A stretch of 64,000 nt of DNA from Seriola aureovittata (Eukaryota; Chordata; Actinopteri; Carangiformes; Carangidae): contig NC_079364.1 in the NCBI RefSeq assembly GCF_021018895.1, positions 31,362,201 through 31,426,200 on the forward strand, read 5' to 3'. Positions 32,201-43,366 of this stretch are shown piece after piece; positions within the stretch are counted from its first letter, which is position 1; each line of letters opens with the position of its first letter. The notes below the pieces were generated by a model. It saw only the letters and a list, made by a program, of their open reading frames with translations, did no database searches and had not been told where the DNA came from. A program made the translations under genes and the position numbers.

Positions 32201-35200
32201 CAGACATTAAACAGTTTTCAACATTTACCTCGATGGCTGCACAATTTTTCAGCTGCTTAAAAAGAATGTAATCTGCTTTTTGTCATTTTTGTTACATAGC
32301 TTATATCTGTCACATTTTAACTTATACAATGCTGAAACCCTTGTACATGTTTTATAACATCCAGAATCAAGTACAGCAATGTGCTTTTCTCTGGCCTATC
32401 CACAACAGCAACAAGAGCTCTTAATCTGGTCCAAAACACTGCAGCTCAGTTCTTACTAGATCTTAAAAGGCGGAGGATACCTTATCAGTACTGTCTTTGC
32501 AGTGGTTACCAATATGAATCCAGAATGATTGGTATGAAAATAAAAATCCTACTAAGTAAGCTTTACCAGGATTGGCCAAACTCCTTCCTCCAACACCTAC
32601 AATCTTATTTCTGAATGTAATCCATTATGTACTTTACACTATCTTGGTGCTGGTTATTTAACTATCCCTTGATTTCACAAAAAAAATATTCTGGGGATAG
32701 AATCCCAATACTTAATACCTCAACAGCCACATCACAGCACTTTATTTTTTAGAATCAATGTCTTGGTTGAACTAGTTAATTTGCAAACCTCACTGTTGAC
32801 AACACTCATTGTTTCAGACAACCACCAGTCTATTTCTCAGTGTAAGAAAGCACTAATGGTTTGCACACATGTTCATATGTGTGTATATGTTCGTTTCCAG
32901 GCCAACATTGATGGGCTGTCTAAGAAAACCAGTTTGTCAGCGAGACAAGTTGAGCGCTGGTTCAGAAGAAGACGCAGTCAGGACCGTCCTGGAGTCCTGA
33001 AGAAGTTCAGAGAGGCCAGGTCAGTGTGTGTGTGTGTGTGTGTGTTCATTATGATAATAATAATGCATCACCTCCAAAAGCCACAGTCTATATATGTCTG
33101 TACTTCCTGCAGTTGGAGGTTTGTCTTCTACCTGGCGGCGTTCATCGGAGGAATAGCAGCTCTGTATGATGTGAGTATCTTACATGAAATATAGAGGCAG
33201 CTGTGGTTAAACTGTAGTAGTTAAGCAGCATTGTGGGTGTAGCTATACATCTTTCATAAAAGCTTTACTCTTCACTACTCTCCCTCTTTTACTGAGCAGG
33301 ATTACAATGTACATTTCAAACAAACCGTATTAATATAATAACATTTTTACTCTGTGTTTCTACAGAAAGAATGGTTCTATGACACCCGGGAAGTATGGAC
33401 AGATTTTCCAAAGCAGGTTTGTATACTTTTATTTTATACAGTAATCATCATAGTAACATCAGAAATATGCTTAACCCTTTTGTCATACATTTGACCTTTG
33501 ACCTTGGAGTCCTGGCATAAAATCCCATCAATATGTGCCACCTAAAAGTTTTGCTGTTTTGCAGTTTTGAAGTGTGTCATGGAGATTCTTCCGTTATGTT
33601 TGAGATTTGCTCGTTCCCAGAGGAATCAAAGACTTAGTGTGATGAATCAAATCTATTTTAATTCATGCTGCATAGAGAGAAGGACATGGCAGCTCTGTTG
33701 GCTGTTCTCTTCAGAAAGCCTGCTTTTATACCGGCATGCAAACAGGGTCAAGGGAACACTTCATGCTGGATCAGTTACAGTTCCACACCAGAGAACATTG
33801 GCTCAAACTGGTGGCTATATACTCACATAATCATCTTTAACCTCCTCGTTTGGCAGTCTCAAAAAAACAGACGCAGAAAAAAACTCTACTGAAATACAAC
33901 ACAAACATAAACACATCAGTACACAGTTTATCAGATCTAATATGTTTGTTTCCCACAAGCGGTGAACTGAGTAAATGAATATACAAACACACTGTCACAA
34001 TAATGCCACAATAAGAACTACATCAAGCAGCAGCTGCACCACTCCATCTACCAAAGCACAAGTTAGGAGCCAGAACTGACTGCAGGAGCGTCATTACTGT
34101 TCTGAGCCACTGCAAAATGTCATGTCATGGTCATGACAGAGGTTTAGTACAGTACTGACATCTGTCTTGCTTTATATGCTTTTAAACAGTAAGAGTGACA
34201 AAGATCTAAACTCAGATGGGGAGGGGGATACATACAGTACATACCAGCTCCCATAATTACTTTCACACTTCCCCCCAGATGCATCTCTCCGTCCCTCTTA
34301 AAAGCATTTATTCTGTTTTTTTACTTTAATTTACTTATTTTACCATTCTGTTTGTGAATTCATTATATGATAAACCAGGTTATGATTAGTCTTATAATTT
34401 GTAGAAATGATTTATTTCCCCAAATGTTTTAGGGAAAGTGAAAATTAGGTATAAATCTATCTCACATCAAACATTAGCTTCAGCTCAGTCAGAATATGGT
34501 TATTTTGTCCAAACATACAGTTAACACACGTCTACTATTTTAACGAGATCATGAATCGGAAAACAAATCTGGAATCTGGGAGTAGTTAAAGTAGTAGAAA
34601 AACATGTGACTTGGTTCTGTTATTTATAGTGGTATAATATAAATCATTGTCATTCAGGTCAAAGGCTTCTGTGAAAGCAGGTCTTGTGTATCTGGTCTTG
34701 TGAATCCCTCCCTGCTCCTCCACGATCAAATAAGGGAACTGGGATGTACTCAGTTTCTGTTCCAGGACGGTCTTTTACATCAGCTGTGAATGGTTCCTGG
34801 TCACCTGAATGTCCTCATAGTGACATTCACCAACATCTACTGTGATATTACTGTATAAAGCCTTAATGCTCCATTATGACACATACAATACAAAAAAACT
34901 AATATCCTTCACCCTTTTGACTAGCAATAAATCTGACAGGCATCTACTAGATCCAGTTTTCAGCTGTCAGAGTTGTTACACCCCAGGGACAGTTCATTCA
35001 TTTTCATTTCAGTGCGCTACATCATTAAAATGATCACATTACACTTAAGTTCAAGTATTAGATTAAATTTGTTCAATAACAAAAACACAAAGGGGGCGCC
35101 CCGGTGGTTCACCTGGTGGAGCGTGTACCATTAAGACTTGGTTCTGACCACAGCAGCCGGGTTCAGGTCCCACCTGTGGCCCTTTGCTGTGTGTCAATAA

Positions 35201-38200
35201 CTAAACAGAAATAGAATAAAAACACACAAAGAAATGTGGGATCACAAACCAACCATACAACTGTTGCTAACCGAACGTCCACGTGCTACAATATGAAAGG
35301 CAGAGAAATGTCATTTCCTTCAGTTGCAGCTTCAGCGTCTTTTGTTTTGCGTTTCTTATTTTTCCTTCATGCTTTTCCGTTTTTCTTAGATTTTTGTGAC
35401 AAATAAAGCAAACATTCAGTGTATTTCTTTTATAATGCAGTCAAACAGTAAAGTAGTGAAACCCTCACATTTAGAAACAGTGTCCTCGGGTCATTTACTA
35501 TAACTATGATGTATGTACCTTGTACCTCTCATGAGGACTTATAATGAAATGACATTTACATCTTCAGAATTACAGCTGTGTTGTTTTTGTCAGTATAGTA
35601 ATATAAATCTGCTTTGGGCCTATATACATCGGCTGTAGTTGTATTTAAAAGGAACCTTCATTACAAACACTATGATGTCATGCAGTATACATGATCCCAT
35701 GGCTTCATTATCAGGTTGAACTTGCCTTTGAAAACTGGAGCAGAGTGGGAGGAGGCGTCTGATGAACAACAGCCTCTTCTACAGTTCCTTCCCTCCAGCT
35801 ACAGAGCTCAGCACAAAGAGCACAGCCTTCAGGGACAAACCCCTCTGTCTGTGTGACTGAGCTTCACTGTAGCTTCATGTTACATGTTGTCCATCTCTGT
35901 CTGACTGTCTCTGTTCCTGTGTCTCTCTGTGTCTGCAGTCCATGCTGGAGTCTCAGTACTGGTATTACATCTTGGAGATGAGCTTCTATGGCTCTCTTCT
36001 CTTCAGCATTACCTTTGATGTCAAGAGGAAGGTGAGTAGAAGTTGTCAGAGCCCAAACTTCAACTTGGTTAAATCTCTAAACTCTCCAGACGTATATATT
36101 CCCTGCTGACTTTTGCTTGTCTTTGCTTTCATTCTCATAGTTGGAGTAAAGTTTTGAAACAGAATCTTCACATATGAAAAATGTTTCAGTGTTACTCAAA
36201 ATCAACTGTCATTATACAGTGCAAAATAAGTTAGAAAGACATGTAAAGCTTATGGTATATAATGTAACATTTAACCTTGTGATATATGATAAATGAGAGG
36301 CTGCTCCTTCCAATAATTTGACAAAAAGTGTTCTATGTAAGGAAAATCAGAGAGAGAGAGAGAGAGAGAGATTTTTTGTGGTCTGCTTGTAATAGATATT
36401 ACTCCTACTGAAACTGCACTGTCAGTAGCAGCAGTGCAGTTTCATTATCCTCTCGTTTGGCCTGTTGTCAGACTTTGACACAGTGTACTACCAAATCCTT
36501 CTTTCCATCATATACAATCTCGGGTACAGTGTTTGAGTCCCATGATCAATCACAGTGGCACGGTAAGCAACAGAGTCCAAATGTCACTTTCTCAAGGACT
36601 GATGCTCGGTCCCCTTCTCGTCTCAGTATACACTACACCCCCTCCCTCGGTCTGAGCATCAACTCTCATGGTGTTTCTTATCCAGCTCCATGTCCCTTCC
36701 TGCCAGACCGGACTGTCTCAGCACAGATCTCAGTCCGTCTCAGGGACATATCAAAATGGATGATCGAACACCACCTTTAATTCAGTCTCTCCCACCCGGT
36801 CCTGTTGTTCATCACAGCAGTACAAAGAAAGCTTTCAAGAAATTCTGGCATCTAGAATCACGACCAACTAACTTTCATCTGTCACTCACACTCTAGAACA
36901 TTGAGCAAGTGTAAACCACATCTCTCTGAGTCCTTAATGTTGGATTGGTTGTGGAAAAAAAGTAGCAAACAAAAAAAGACGAAAAACATCACAGACAATA
37001 AAGTCCAGATACTGTAGCATCCCAGGAGCAGCCATTCACTATGATCTGCACCTGAACAGGCAGGGAATCTCAAACTCTTCTCCTGAGAGCTACCTAACCC
37101 AGTTCAGTCAACAAAATCCCTCCGTCTTCAGAAATCACTTGAAGACCTATTTCTTCTGAGAACAATTACTCACCTAATCTGCTGCCTCTCTCTCAGTCTC
37201 TCCCTCATCTTTTTCCAAAAACCATAAAATTGTTACTTCTTGCACCTGCAGCCTTGTGGCACTTGTGTGAAGTGGAACATGGAAGTGAGTGTTGAGGCAC
37301 TGATTTTCAAAAGCCTCTCACTGATCTGGGATGTTTTGGATTGTACCTCAATTGTATGTTGCTTTGGACAAAAGTGTCTGCCAAATGAATAAATATACTT
37401 GCTAGTAACAGTTTGGGGTTGTCCTGACAGACTAGTGGGTAAGACTTAAACTAGTCAAACCGTCACAAAGCCAAGGACCTTTGACCTTTCCTCTAGCACC
37501 ACCCTCAGGACAAACAGCTTTTGACCCACTGATGGTAAAACCATTAGGTAATAGTGGATCACCAGTATGATTTTTGTAACTAGCGCAAGTTGTAGCCACT
37601 AAGTGGTGCTAGTGAGACTTCAGTTTAGCAATGTGTTAAAGATTACATGTGTTCTCCAGGTTAACTGAGTGATGTGGTTTTATTTTTTTTTCCTCCCTCA
37701 GGATTTTAAGGAGCAGATCGTCCACCACTTGGCCACGCTAGTCCTCTTATCATTTTCCTGGTGTGTCAACTACATCCGTATTGGGACGCTGGTCATGCTC
37801 ATCCATGACGCCTCTGATGTTTTACTGGAGGTCAGTCCGCCACGCAGGTTAATACTGTAGGAACCTGCAAAACCCCCGATGATATTCTGTGCCAACTTTT
37901 TAAACAATTTTTCATTGTACAAAATTGGTGTTCGAAAACTACAGTGCGACTGTAGAAACTGATATCACTTTATTCACTGTCAGGCTTCAGAAAAGGCATG
38001 TCAGGTGTTAAAGGCAGGTGAACTGTGATATCAGTGATGGGCCATTGTACTTGAGATACATGAACAGGTTGATTAAACCTGTGTTAATTTATAGCATCTG
38101 AACACATATACAGCTGGGAGCAACCACTTTCCTCATGATTTAGGGGAATCACCTCTTCAGTTTCTTTCACACAACTTTTACTTCAGCCTTTCTCACTTCA

Positions 38201-38925
38201 AACATGATCATTATCATCACTGTTTTCATTTTTGTTGTTGTTTCTTTGTGGTAATAATAGTAATTCAAATGTATAACAGTATGATGTCTGCCAAATGTAG
38301 CCCTATATAATGAAATGTGTATTAAATAATATGATAAAGACTTACTGTGCCTCTATGTAACCGTGGAGGCACATCTACACAGCCATGTGAGGACCCATAA
38401 GACCACAACGTATGTCATTTTGGCCTCTATGTTAAAAGCGAGTAGATGATGGCAACAGTAGGCAAACATACACCAAAAGGGCTCGCCCCTGTGCTACAAG
38501 TCAATAGCACTGAAGCTTTACTAAACATGTTTACATACACCACACCCATCCACCACCCTGATCTCCACACCCTTACTCTCCGCTTGGCCACACAGCACCG
38601 ACACTGAGTGTTGGCATTGAATGAATTGTGTTAATTCCAGTTGATACCTGGCTGGTTTAGATATGATGATACCATTAAGGGGTTTATACTTACAGGTGGG
38701 TATGATGATATACTACAGGAAATGAGCTGTACTTCAGTTCAAACCAGCTCTGTGTCTTTGAATGTGGTTGATTAACAGTTCAACTCCTTTTTTTCTTTTA
38801 GTCTGCCAAACTGTTCAACTACGCCAAATGGGAGAAAACCTGCCAAACTCTTTTTGTTCTATTTGCCATAGTATTTATGGTAACAAGACTGGTCATCTTT
38901 CCATTCTGGTAAGCTGATGAATGAG

Positions 38926-38967
<42 letters not shown>

Positions 38968-41900
38968 GCTTTATAGTAGGATGTTTAAGGTTCTTTTCTT
39001 TGTTCTCATAGATTTGGACATTTAAACTAAGTCTAACTGAATGTATTCATGTCGCTGATCACACTGAAGATGCCACATTACACTATTTTGTACATCACTT
39101 GACTCATCATCAATCAATCATCATTACTTTATAATTCACTAAACTCTTAGTTGGACTGAATCATTTTTAGCTGTTTTTATGAACAGGGAAATGAATTTGA
39201 AGTTAAAGTACCACTGGGTTTGATTATATTTACAACCGCAGTTGAAGTGGAATAACAATAAATGTAATCCACAAACATATTAGGTTGTTTGTACAGATAC
39301 TGTAGTGACTGTTACTGGAGTCACTGGCAGAAATGATAATGTTTATTCTGGGTCTTGTGAAATGCTGGAAACACAATGCAGCTTCACTCGAACGTTGTTC
39401 ATCACAGCGTGATTTTTATGAGGGTCCCTGCTACTGAGCTTTATTGCTACCTTACTGGTGGCATTTCAAAATACAATGTAGTAAAAAACAGTTGTGGGTT
39501 TATTAGGTCTGCCTATAGCCAGAAGAAATACAATGTGATCCAACAGGCCTGTAACAGAGCCTGCCTTCATGGAGGTTATAATGTTCAGTTTGTGTTGAAA
39601 CTGTTTAAGAGAGGTATTGAATCAGCTTAATGGTCATTTTACAGGCTACAGTTTGTGTTGATGGTGAATTATATTGTGTTATACTGAGAAATGTTTCCAA
39701 CCTTTGTCTGTCTTTAATAAATGGAATCGACAGATTATTAAGTAGAGATGCACCGATCGATCAGCTGGTGATCAGATGGGCCTGTTTTCAATGTGATTGG
39801 CTTGCAACATCTGTCATTATAACAAAATACAACGTCATTAATGAAATACAAGAAAACACACGTGGTTTAATTACACAGGACACAGGGGAGCAGAGGTTTT
39901 AATTTGTTCTGCCTGTGTTTCAGGCTGATCCACTGTACCTGGGTCTACCCCGTCCAGCACTACCCCGCCTTCTTTGGCTACTACTTCTTCAACGTGATGC
40001 TGGTGGTTCTCCTCTGTCTGCACATATTCTGGGCCTACCTCATTCTGCGCATGATCAGGAAATTCATGTTTGGCACTGTAAGTCTGCTCAGTCATTATAA
40101 TCTATCATCTTTCAGTGGTTCCCAACCTTTCCTGCCTCATGGCCCACTTGAAAATCTCAAAAATACTGACAGCCCTCATCTCACCTCAAAGCAATATGGA
40201 GGCCAAACAATGCATTCACTTTTTATTTTAATGATATCAATCAATCATTCAGGACTGAACTGAAAGCAGGGGAAACTTAATTTCGCAACAAAATGAAAGT
40301 TTCTATCATTAGCTGGTCACAGTGATTGGCCTCACTGTAATAAGCCAATGATAAAAACAATTTATATATATATATATATATATTTTTTTAATGACATCTT
40401 TTCACCAAAATTGTACTGTTTTGCAAATGATTTGTTGGCCCACTTTGAGAGATCATAAGACATAATTTCAGTTTGGCAGAATGTAGACCATGAACATAAA
40501 CCCTTGGGCATGACATGAACATGAACTAGTTCTTTTTTTGGGATTGTAAACTTTCTGAACTTCAGTATCAACGTGAACTAGTTCATTTTAATCTGTGCAG
40601 ACTGCTTTGAGCAACTGTAGTTCTTGTCAAGTGTGAACTTGCACAACACTGGTGATGTCACCATGTTCCCATATTTCCCCCAACTAACTTAGTGAGTACA
40701 ATGTTGCCACAACTGATAGAAATAATGGACAACTCTACAGAAATAATACCCAAGTTGTAATAAAAAAACAAATATTCTTTAAATCTGTTCACTCATTTGA
40801 AGCTATCACAACATCTGTTCCCTTTACAATCTGACTCGACTACGCTGAACAAGATTTTTTCTATACACACACAAAAGGCGTCTTTCTCTCAAACGTTGTT
40901 CACAAATGTGTTTAAATCTGTGTCAGTGAGCATGTCTCCTTTAAGATCATCCCTCCACCTGACAGGTGTGGCGTATCAAGCTGCTGATTACACAGCATGA
41001 TTACTGCACAGGTATGCCTCAGGCTGGTCACAATAATAGGCTCTACTCTGAAGTGTGCAGGTTTATCACACAACACAATCCCACACATGTCCCACGTTTT
41101 GAGGGAGCGTGCAGTTGGCCTGTCGTATGTCCACCAGATCAGTTGCCTGCGAAACGAATGATCATTTTACCGCCATAAGACACCTCCAATGTCATTTCCA
41201 AGAATTTGGCAGTACATCCAACCAGCCTCACAACTGCAGGACCACATGTAAACATTCATCCACCGCCATCACCTCATGATGTACACAATTCCCAGAAGCT
41301 GAAGAAATCCCAGTTCTTGCATGTCCTTCATACTCACCAGACATGTCACCCACTCAGCAGGTTTGAGATGCTCTGGATCTGCGTGTACGACAGCGTGTTC
41401 CAGCTCCTGCCAATAACCAGAAATATCACACAGGCCACGATCAATAACCTGGTCATCTCTGTGTCGGGCTAATGGTGGTCACACCATTTGCCTCATTGCA
41501 TTGCATTGCATTGATTACTGCACAGGTGTGCTTTGGGCTGGTGCAGTGTAATCAGCATCTTGATATATTACACACCTGTCAGGTGGATGATGACCTCGCT
41601 CATTAACAGATTTAAACACATTTGTGAACAAAGGTTGAGAGAAAGACACTTTTATTTGAACTTGTGAAAAACAGGAGCAAAAACAAAAGTACAGTAAACA
41701 ATGGTGTGACCATTACAGCAAGATAACCTGCCAGTTGTATGTTCAGTCGACTGTCCCAGCACTGATAGTCTGTTGCTCTGTTTGGAACTGTTCACTTAGC
41801 AACCAGGAGCAAATAATACACACTCACTGTGGGACTGTGACACATTTCGGACTAAGAGTTTCTACTAACACCTAATTATTTCTGACTTAGTGTGAATAAA

Positions 41901-42407
41901 TATGTTTGCGATAGAACAACACATCAGAGAACATTGTGAGTGGAAAAGCCGTGAACAAAAAGCAGTAAATAAAAACTTTGATTGTTTCATCTGACAAGAA
42001 CCCAGAGCTCCAGCTCATTGTCCTCTGCTGCAGCTCAGGTTCCAAATCTGCTTTCAGGGGGACGTTTTGTTTTCTTTGCCTTCGGCTGCTGGCTCCACCA
42101 GCTGATTGTTGGATTTGCTCTACACCCTCTCTCTCTCTCTCTCTTCCTCTGTGTTCCACTTTTTTTCCACCCCTCCCCTCATATCTACTTTCTTTTCTCT
42201 ACATCTCTTATGTCACAGTTGACCAGAGATGAGAGAAGTGACAATGAAGAGGAAGAAGAGGAAGAGAACAGCACAACAGAAGATGAAGGTGCAGAACAGG
42301 ACAAGCTCAGCAATGGAGTGGCAGCAAATGAGAAGGAGGAGAAGAACGGCTGCTTTGGATGCTTATCTCCACCAGAGAACATCTGCCGGTCAAAGACAGT
42401 GTACTGA
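29100..42407 (+). CDS. cers3: cers3, ceramide synthase 3 (complete, ten coding exons)
   Basis: Joined exons 29100..29272, 31325..31442, 32901..33019, 33113..33170, 33366..33416, 35939..36031, 37702..37830, 38802..38908, 39924..40077 and 42219..42407 give 396 aa. Ceramide synthases are ER multi-span enzymes that N-acylate sphingoid bases with acyl-CoA. Seen: N-glycosylation sequon N19-L-T, a first membrane span (about 42-56), a Hox-like segment ([13 protein letters not shown], about 108-120), a TLC domain with the Lag1p motif, catalytic-type H212-H213 and H239-D240, and an acidic Ser-rich tail ([15 protein letters not shown]). By synteny with lins1 it is cers3; residue matches to human CERS2 are at least as high, so the name rests on location. 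Confidence 0.92.
29273..31324 (+). other. cers3: cers3 intron 1: nothing recognised
   Basis: A 2.05-kb AT-rich intron with poly(T) at 29822-29835, poly(A) at 30390-30406 and irregular TAA/TAG repeats at about 31130-31190. No coding or clear transposon similarity. Confidence 0.55.
31325..31442 (+). CDS. cers3: cers3 coding exon 2
   Basis: Acceptor GTGTTCCAG, donor CTCAG|GTAAAC; 118 nt. AG+G completes Arg58; the exon reads [17 protein letters not shown] and [11 protein letters not shown], phase 0 out. Confidence 0.93.
31930..32640 (+). pseudogene. LINE reverse transcriptase fragments in cers3 intron 2
   Basis: A frame at about 31950 reads [14 protein letters not shown], a hallmark reverse transcriptase box. 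Another at 32378-32614 reads [20 protein letters not shown] and [11 protein letters not shown] (usually NALL-GL------LQLVQNAAAR). Many stops and gaps; a decayed L2-like copy in the sense orientation of cers3. Confidence 0.75.
32901..33019 (+). CDS. cers3: cers3 coding exon 3 (Hox-like segment)
   Basis: Acceptor CGTTTCCAG, donor CCAG|GTCAGT; 119 nt, phase 0 in, 2 out. It encodes [19 protein letters not shown] and LKKFREA, the C-terminal part of the Hox-like region found in CerS2-6. The donor runs into a short GT repeat. Confidence 0.95.
33113..33170 (+). CDS. cers3: cers3 coding exon 4
   Basis: Acceptor CTTCCTGCAG, donor GAT|GTGAGT; 58 nt. AG+T gives Ser, then [19 protein letters not shown], a membrane span at the start of the TLC domain. 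Confidence 0.94.
33366..33416 (+). CDS. cers3: cers3 coding exon 5 (51 nt microexon-like)
   Basis: Acceptor GTTTCTACAG, donor [26 protein letters not shown], matching the luminal loop of CERS2/3 (DKPW-YD---VW--YP-Q). Too short to appear as a long open frame. Confidence 0.93.
33417..35938 (+). other. cers3: cers3 intron 5
   Basis: A 2.5-kb intron with a tRNA-derived SINE (35093, separate entry). The plus-strand frames at 33567-33892 have no recognisable similarity. Ends in a long pyrimidine-rich tract of CTGT/CTCT repeats before TGTCTGCAG. Confidence 0.55.
35093..35215 (+). mobile_element. tRNA-derived SINE (5' part)
   Basis: GGGGCGCCCCGGTGGTTCAC starts the element; a box A-like GGTTCACCTGGTGG is followed about 50 bp later by box B GGTTCAGGTCC, the RNA polymerase III promoter pair of tRNA-head SINEs. 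The body CCACCTGTGGCCCTTTGCTG follows and the 3' part is truncated. Sense orientation in cers3 intron 5. Confidence 0.75.
35939..36031 (+). CDS. cers3: cers3 coding exon 6
   Basis: Acceptor GTGTCTGCAG, donor AAG|GTGAGT; 93 nt, phase 0 both sides. It reads [19 protein letters not shown] and FDVKRK, nearly identical to CERS2/3. Confidence 0.95.
36349..36372. repeat. (AG)n microsatellite
   Basis: About 12 AG units in cers3 intron 6. Confidence 0.9.
36440..37400 (+). pseudogene. fish LINE 3' half in cers3 intron 6
   Basis: Broken frames read [20 protein letters not shown], then [20 protein letters not shown] and HHL, typical of the reverse transcriptase of fish L2-like LINEs (VSARI-ACL-DIS-WM--HHLQLN). 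Downstream [12 protein letters not shown] matches the C-terminus, and the 3' end is GCTTTGGACAAAAGTGTCTG CCAAATGAATAAAT-like. The catalytic YADD box has been lost. Dead. Confidence 0.8.
37702..37830 (+). CDS. cers3: cers3 coding exon 7 (Lag1p catalytic motif)
   Basis: Acceptor TCCTCCCTCAG, donor GAG|GTCAGT; 129 nt. It reads [23 protein letters not shown] and [16 protein letters not shown]. The His-His pair (212-213) and the HD (239-240) with a further Asp at 243 are the conserved residues required for activity in this family; all are present. Confidence 0.96.
37831..38801 (+). other. cers3: cers3 intron 7: nothing recognised
   Basis: A 0.97-kb intron without recognisable coding or transposon sequence; ends in the acceptor TTTTTTTCTTTTAG. 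Confidence 0.55.
38802..38908 (+). CDS. cers3: cers3 coding exon 8
   Basis: Acceptor TTTTCTTTTAG, donor TTCTG|GTAAGC; 107 nt. It reads [18 protein letters not shown] and [11 protein letters not shown], ending the Lag1p region and adding a membrane span; phase 2 out. Confidence 0.95.
38929..38963. repeat. (GT)n microsatellite after cers3 exon 8
   Basis: About 17 GT units starting 20 nt inside intron 8. Confidence 0.92.
39743..39800 (+). mobile_element. possible hAT terminal fragment
   Basis: TAGAGATGCACCGATCGATC resembles the terminus of vertebrate hAT elements (TAGAGATGCACCGAT). Only one end; the right boundary is undefined. In cers3 intron 8. Confidence 0.35.
39924..40077 (+). CDS. cers3: cers3 coding exon 9 (last membrane spans)
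   Basis: Acceptor CTGTGTTTCAG, donor ACT|GTAAGT; 154 nt. TG+G completes Trp; it reads [20 protein letters not shown], then [20 protein letters not shown] and LRMIRKFMF. The short loop between the last two spans is reported to set acyl-chain choice in CerS enzymes; here it includes YPVQHYPAF. Confidence 0.95.
40112..40340 (+). mobile_element. hAT-like MITE left end
   Basis: CAGTGGTTCCCAACCTTTCC followed by GGCCCACTTG matches the left end of the 1620-1993 element (CAGTGGTTCCCAACC, then GGCCCACTGG). No right terminus found; the element is truncated or decays into the TA repeat at 40363. Confidence 0.5.
40363..40384. repeat. (TA)n microsatellite
   Basis: About 10 TA units. Confidence 0.85.
40430..40651 (-). 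mobile_element. hAT-like MITE end (CAGTGTTGTGCAAGTTC family)
   Basis: Reading the minus strand from 40651 gives CAGTGTTGTGCAAGTTCACA, then AACTAGTTCACGTT, the same family as the intact element at 61211-61662 (CAGTCTTGTGCAAGTTCACA ... AACTAGTTCACGTTCA). The opposite end is missing here. Confidence 0.6.
40873..41654 (+). mobile_element. Tc1-like transposon with long inverted repeats, internally deleted
   Basis: 40873 to about 41030 is an inverted copy of about 41505-41654: both read (A)AAAGGYGTCTTTCTCTC, ACAAATGTGTTTAAATCTG, CCACCTGACAGGTGTG and ATTACTGCACAGGTRTGC from the outside in. Between them the plus strand carries a broken transposase C-terminus, [36 protein letters not shown]. The N-terminal half of the transposase is deleted. 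Located in cers3 intron 9. Confidence 0.8.
42219..42407 (+). CDS. cers3: cers3 terminal coding exon 10 (acidic C-tail)
   Basis: Acceptor CTTATGTCACAG; reads [20 protein letters not shown] to [15 protein letters not shown] and TGA at 42405-42407. The DERSD-E start and acidic run are typical of CerS C-tails, which carry casein kinase 2 sites. The last residues contain three Cys and differ from mammalian CERS3. Confidence 0.93.
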   Translation: MTRDERSDNEEEEEEENSTTEDEGAEQDKLSNGVAANEKEEKNGCFGCLSPPENICRSKTVY

Positions 42408-42538
42408 CTCATGCTCAGTTTGTTCAGTGGAGCTGAAGACATGAGAAACAGAACAGTGCTAAACACATTTCATCAAATATGGACTGAAAAATAACAAAAA
42501 AACATAATTTATTCCTTCAGATGCTGGAACCAAACCCA

Positions 42539-42544
42539 AATAAA
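42539..42544 (+). terminator. cers3: cers3 poly(A) signal
   Basis: AATAAA 132 nt after the stop, followed by TTTGCTGTTCTC. A second AATAAA at 42866-42871 would give a longer 3' UTR. Confidence 0.65.
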
Positions 42545-43366
42545 CTTTGCTGTTCTCACCGCACACATAGAGGGATGAGATGTTATTGGCTCTCTGTTCC
42601 TCCACAGTGTCAGCGGCAGCACTTTACTCCACAGCCCAGCAGGTCAATTGAACCAAACAAGCAAACGAAATACAAACCCCACATCTAATTTGTGGCACAG
42701 AGTTGGTGTGCTGTGGAAGCTGCTTCGCCTCACTGTTTCATCCATCAAGACCCGCTGGCTTTTATAGTAACCCTCTGTCGGCCTGCACCGTCACAGGGAG
42801 ATGAATGGGACCTAGAAGCTGGGTGCCCCCTGCTACCCTCTGTGTATATACCCTGTGGCAACACTAATAAAAATCCAGCCTTGGAATAGAGGCTTTCTCA
42901 ACAGTATGTCATGGGGCTTTTATCATAAGGACAATAGTTTGGTTTTTTTTTTTAAATATTTTTTTATCAGTCTTTAATGGAGAGGTGTTCAGTTCATGTA
43001 CAAATGAATCTCTCAACAAAATCTTTAAACTGTACTGACACAGAATCACCAAATCAACACATGATACATCAGTGGTGAATCACAATACATTACTCATTAA
43101 AAGCTCATTGAAATAATGAAAAATTTGAATCAGCAAAGTGATTTGTGATTTCCACCGTAACTTTAACACCATTTCCCATAAGTCCTAGACCTATGCAGAT
43201 TTAGTGTCACGGCTAGAAAGAGAAACTGACAAAAAACTGGAAAAATTGAATTCAGAAGAGAACTTTGATGACTTTTATGATTAGCCCATCGCCAAAACCA
43301 AATTGGGATAACACAGAAACCCATATTGCCACATGTGATTTTCACGTGAGCTTTACTTTTTTCTGT

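Noticed and set aside
35093..35215. tRNA gene
   Set aside because: Box A/B-like motifs are present but no cloverleaf or anticodon arm can be drawn; the body continues as a SINE.
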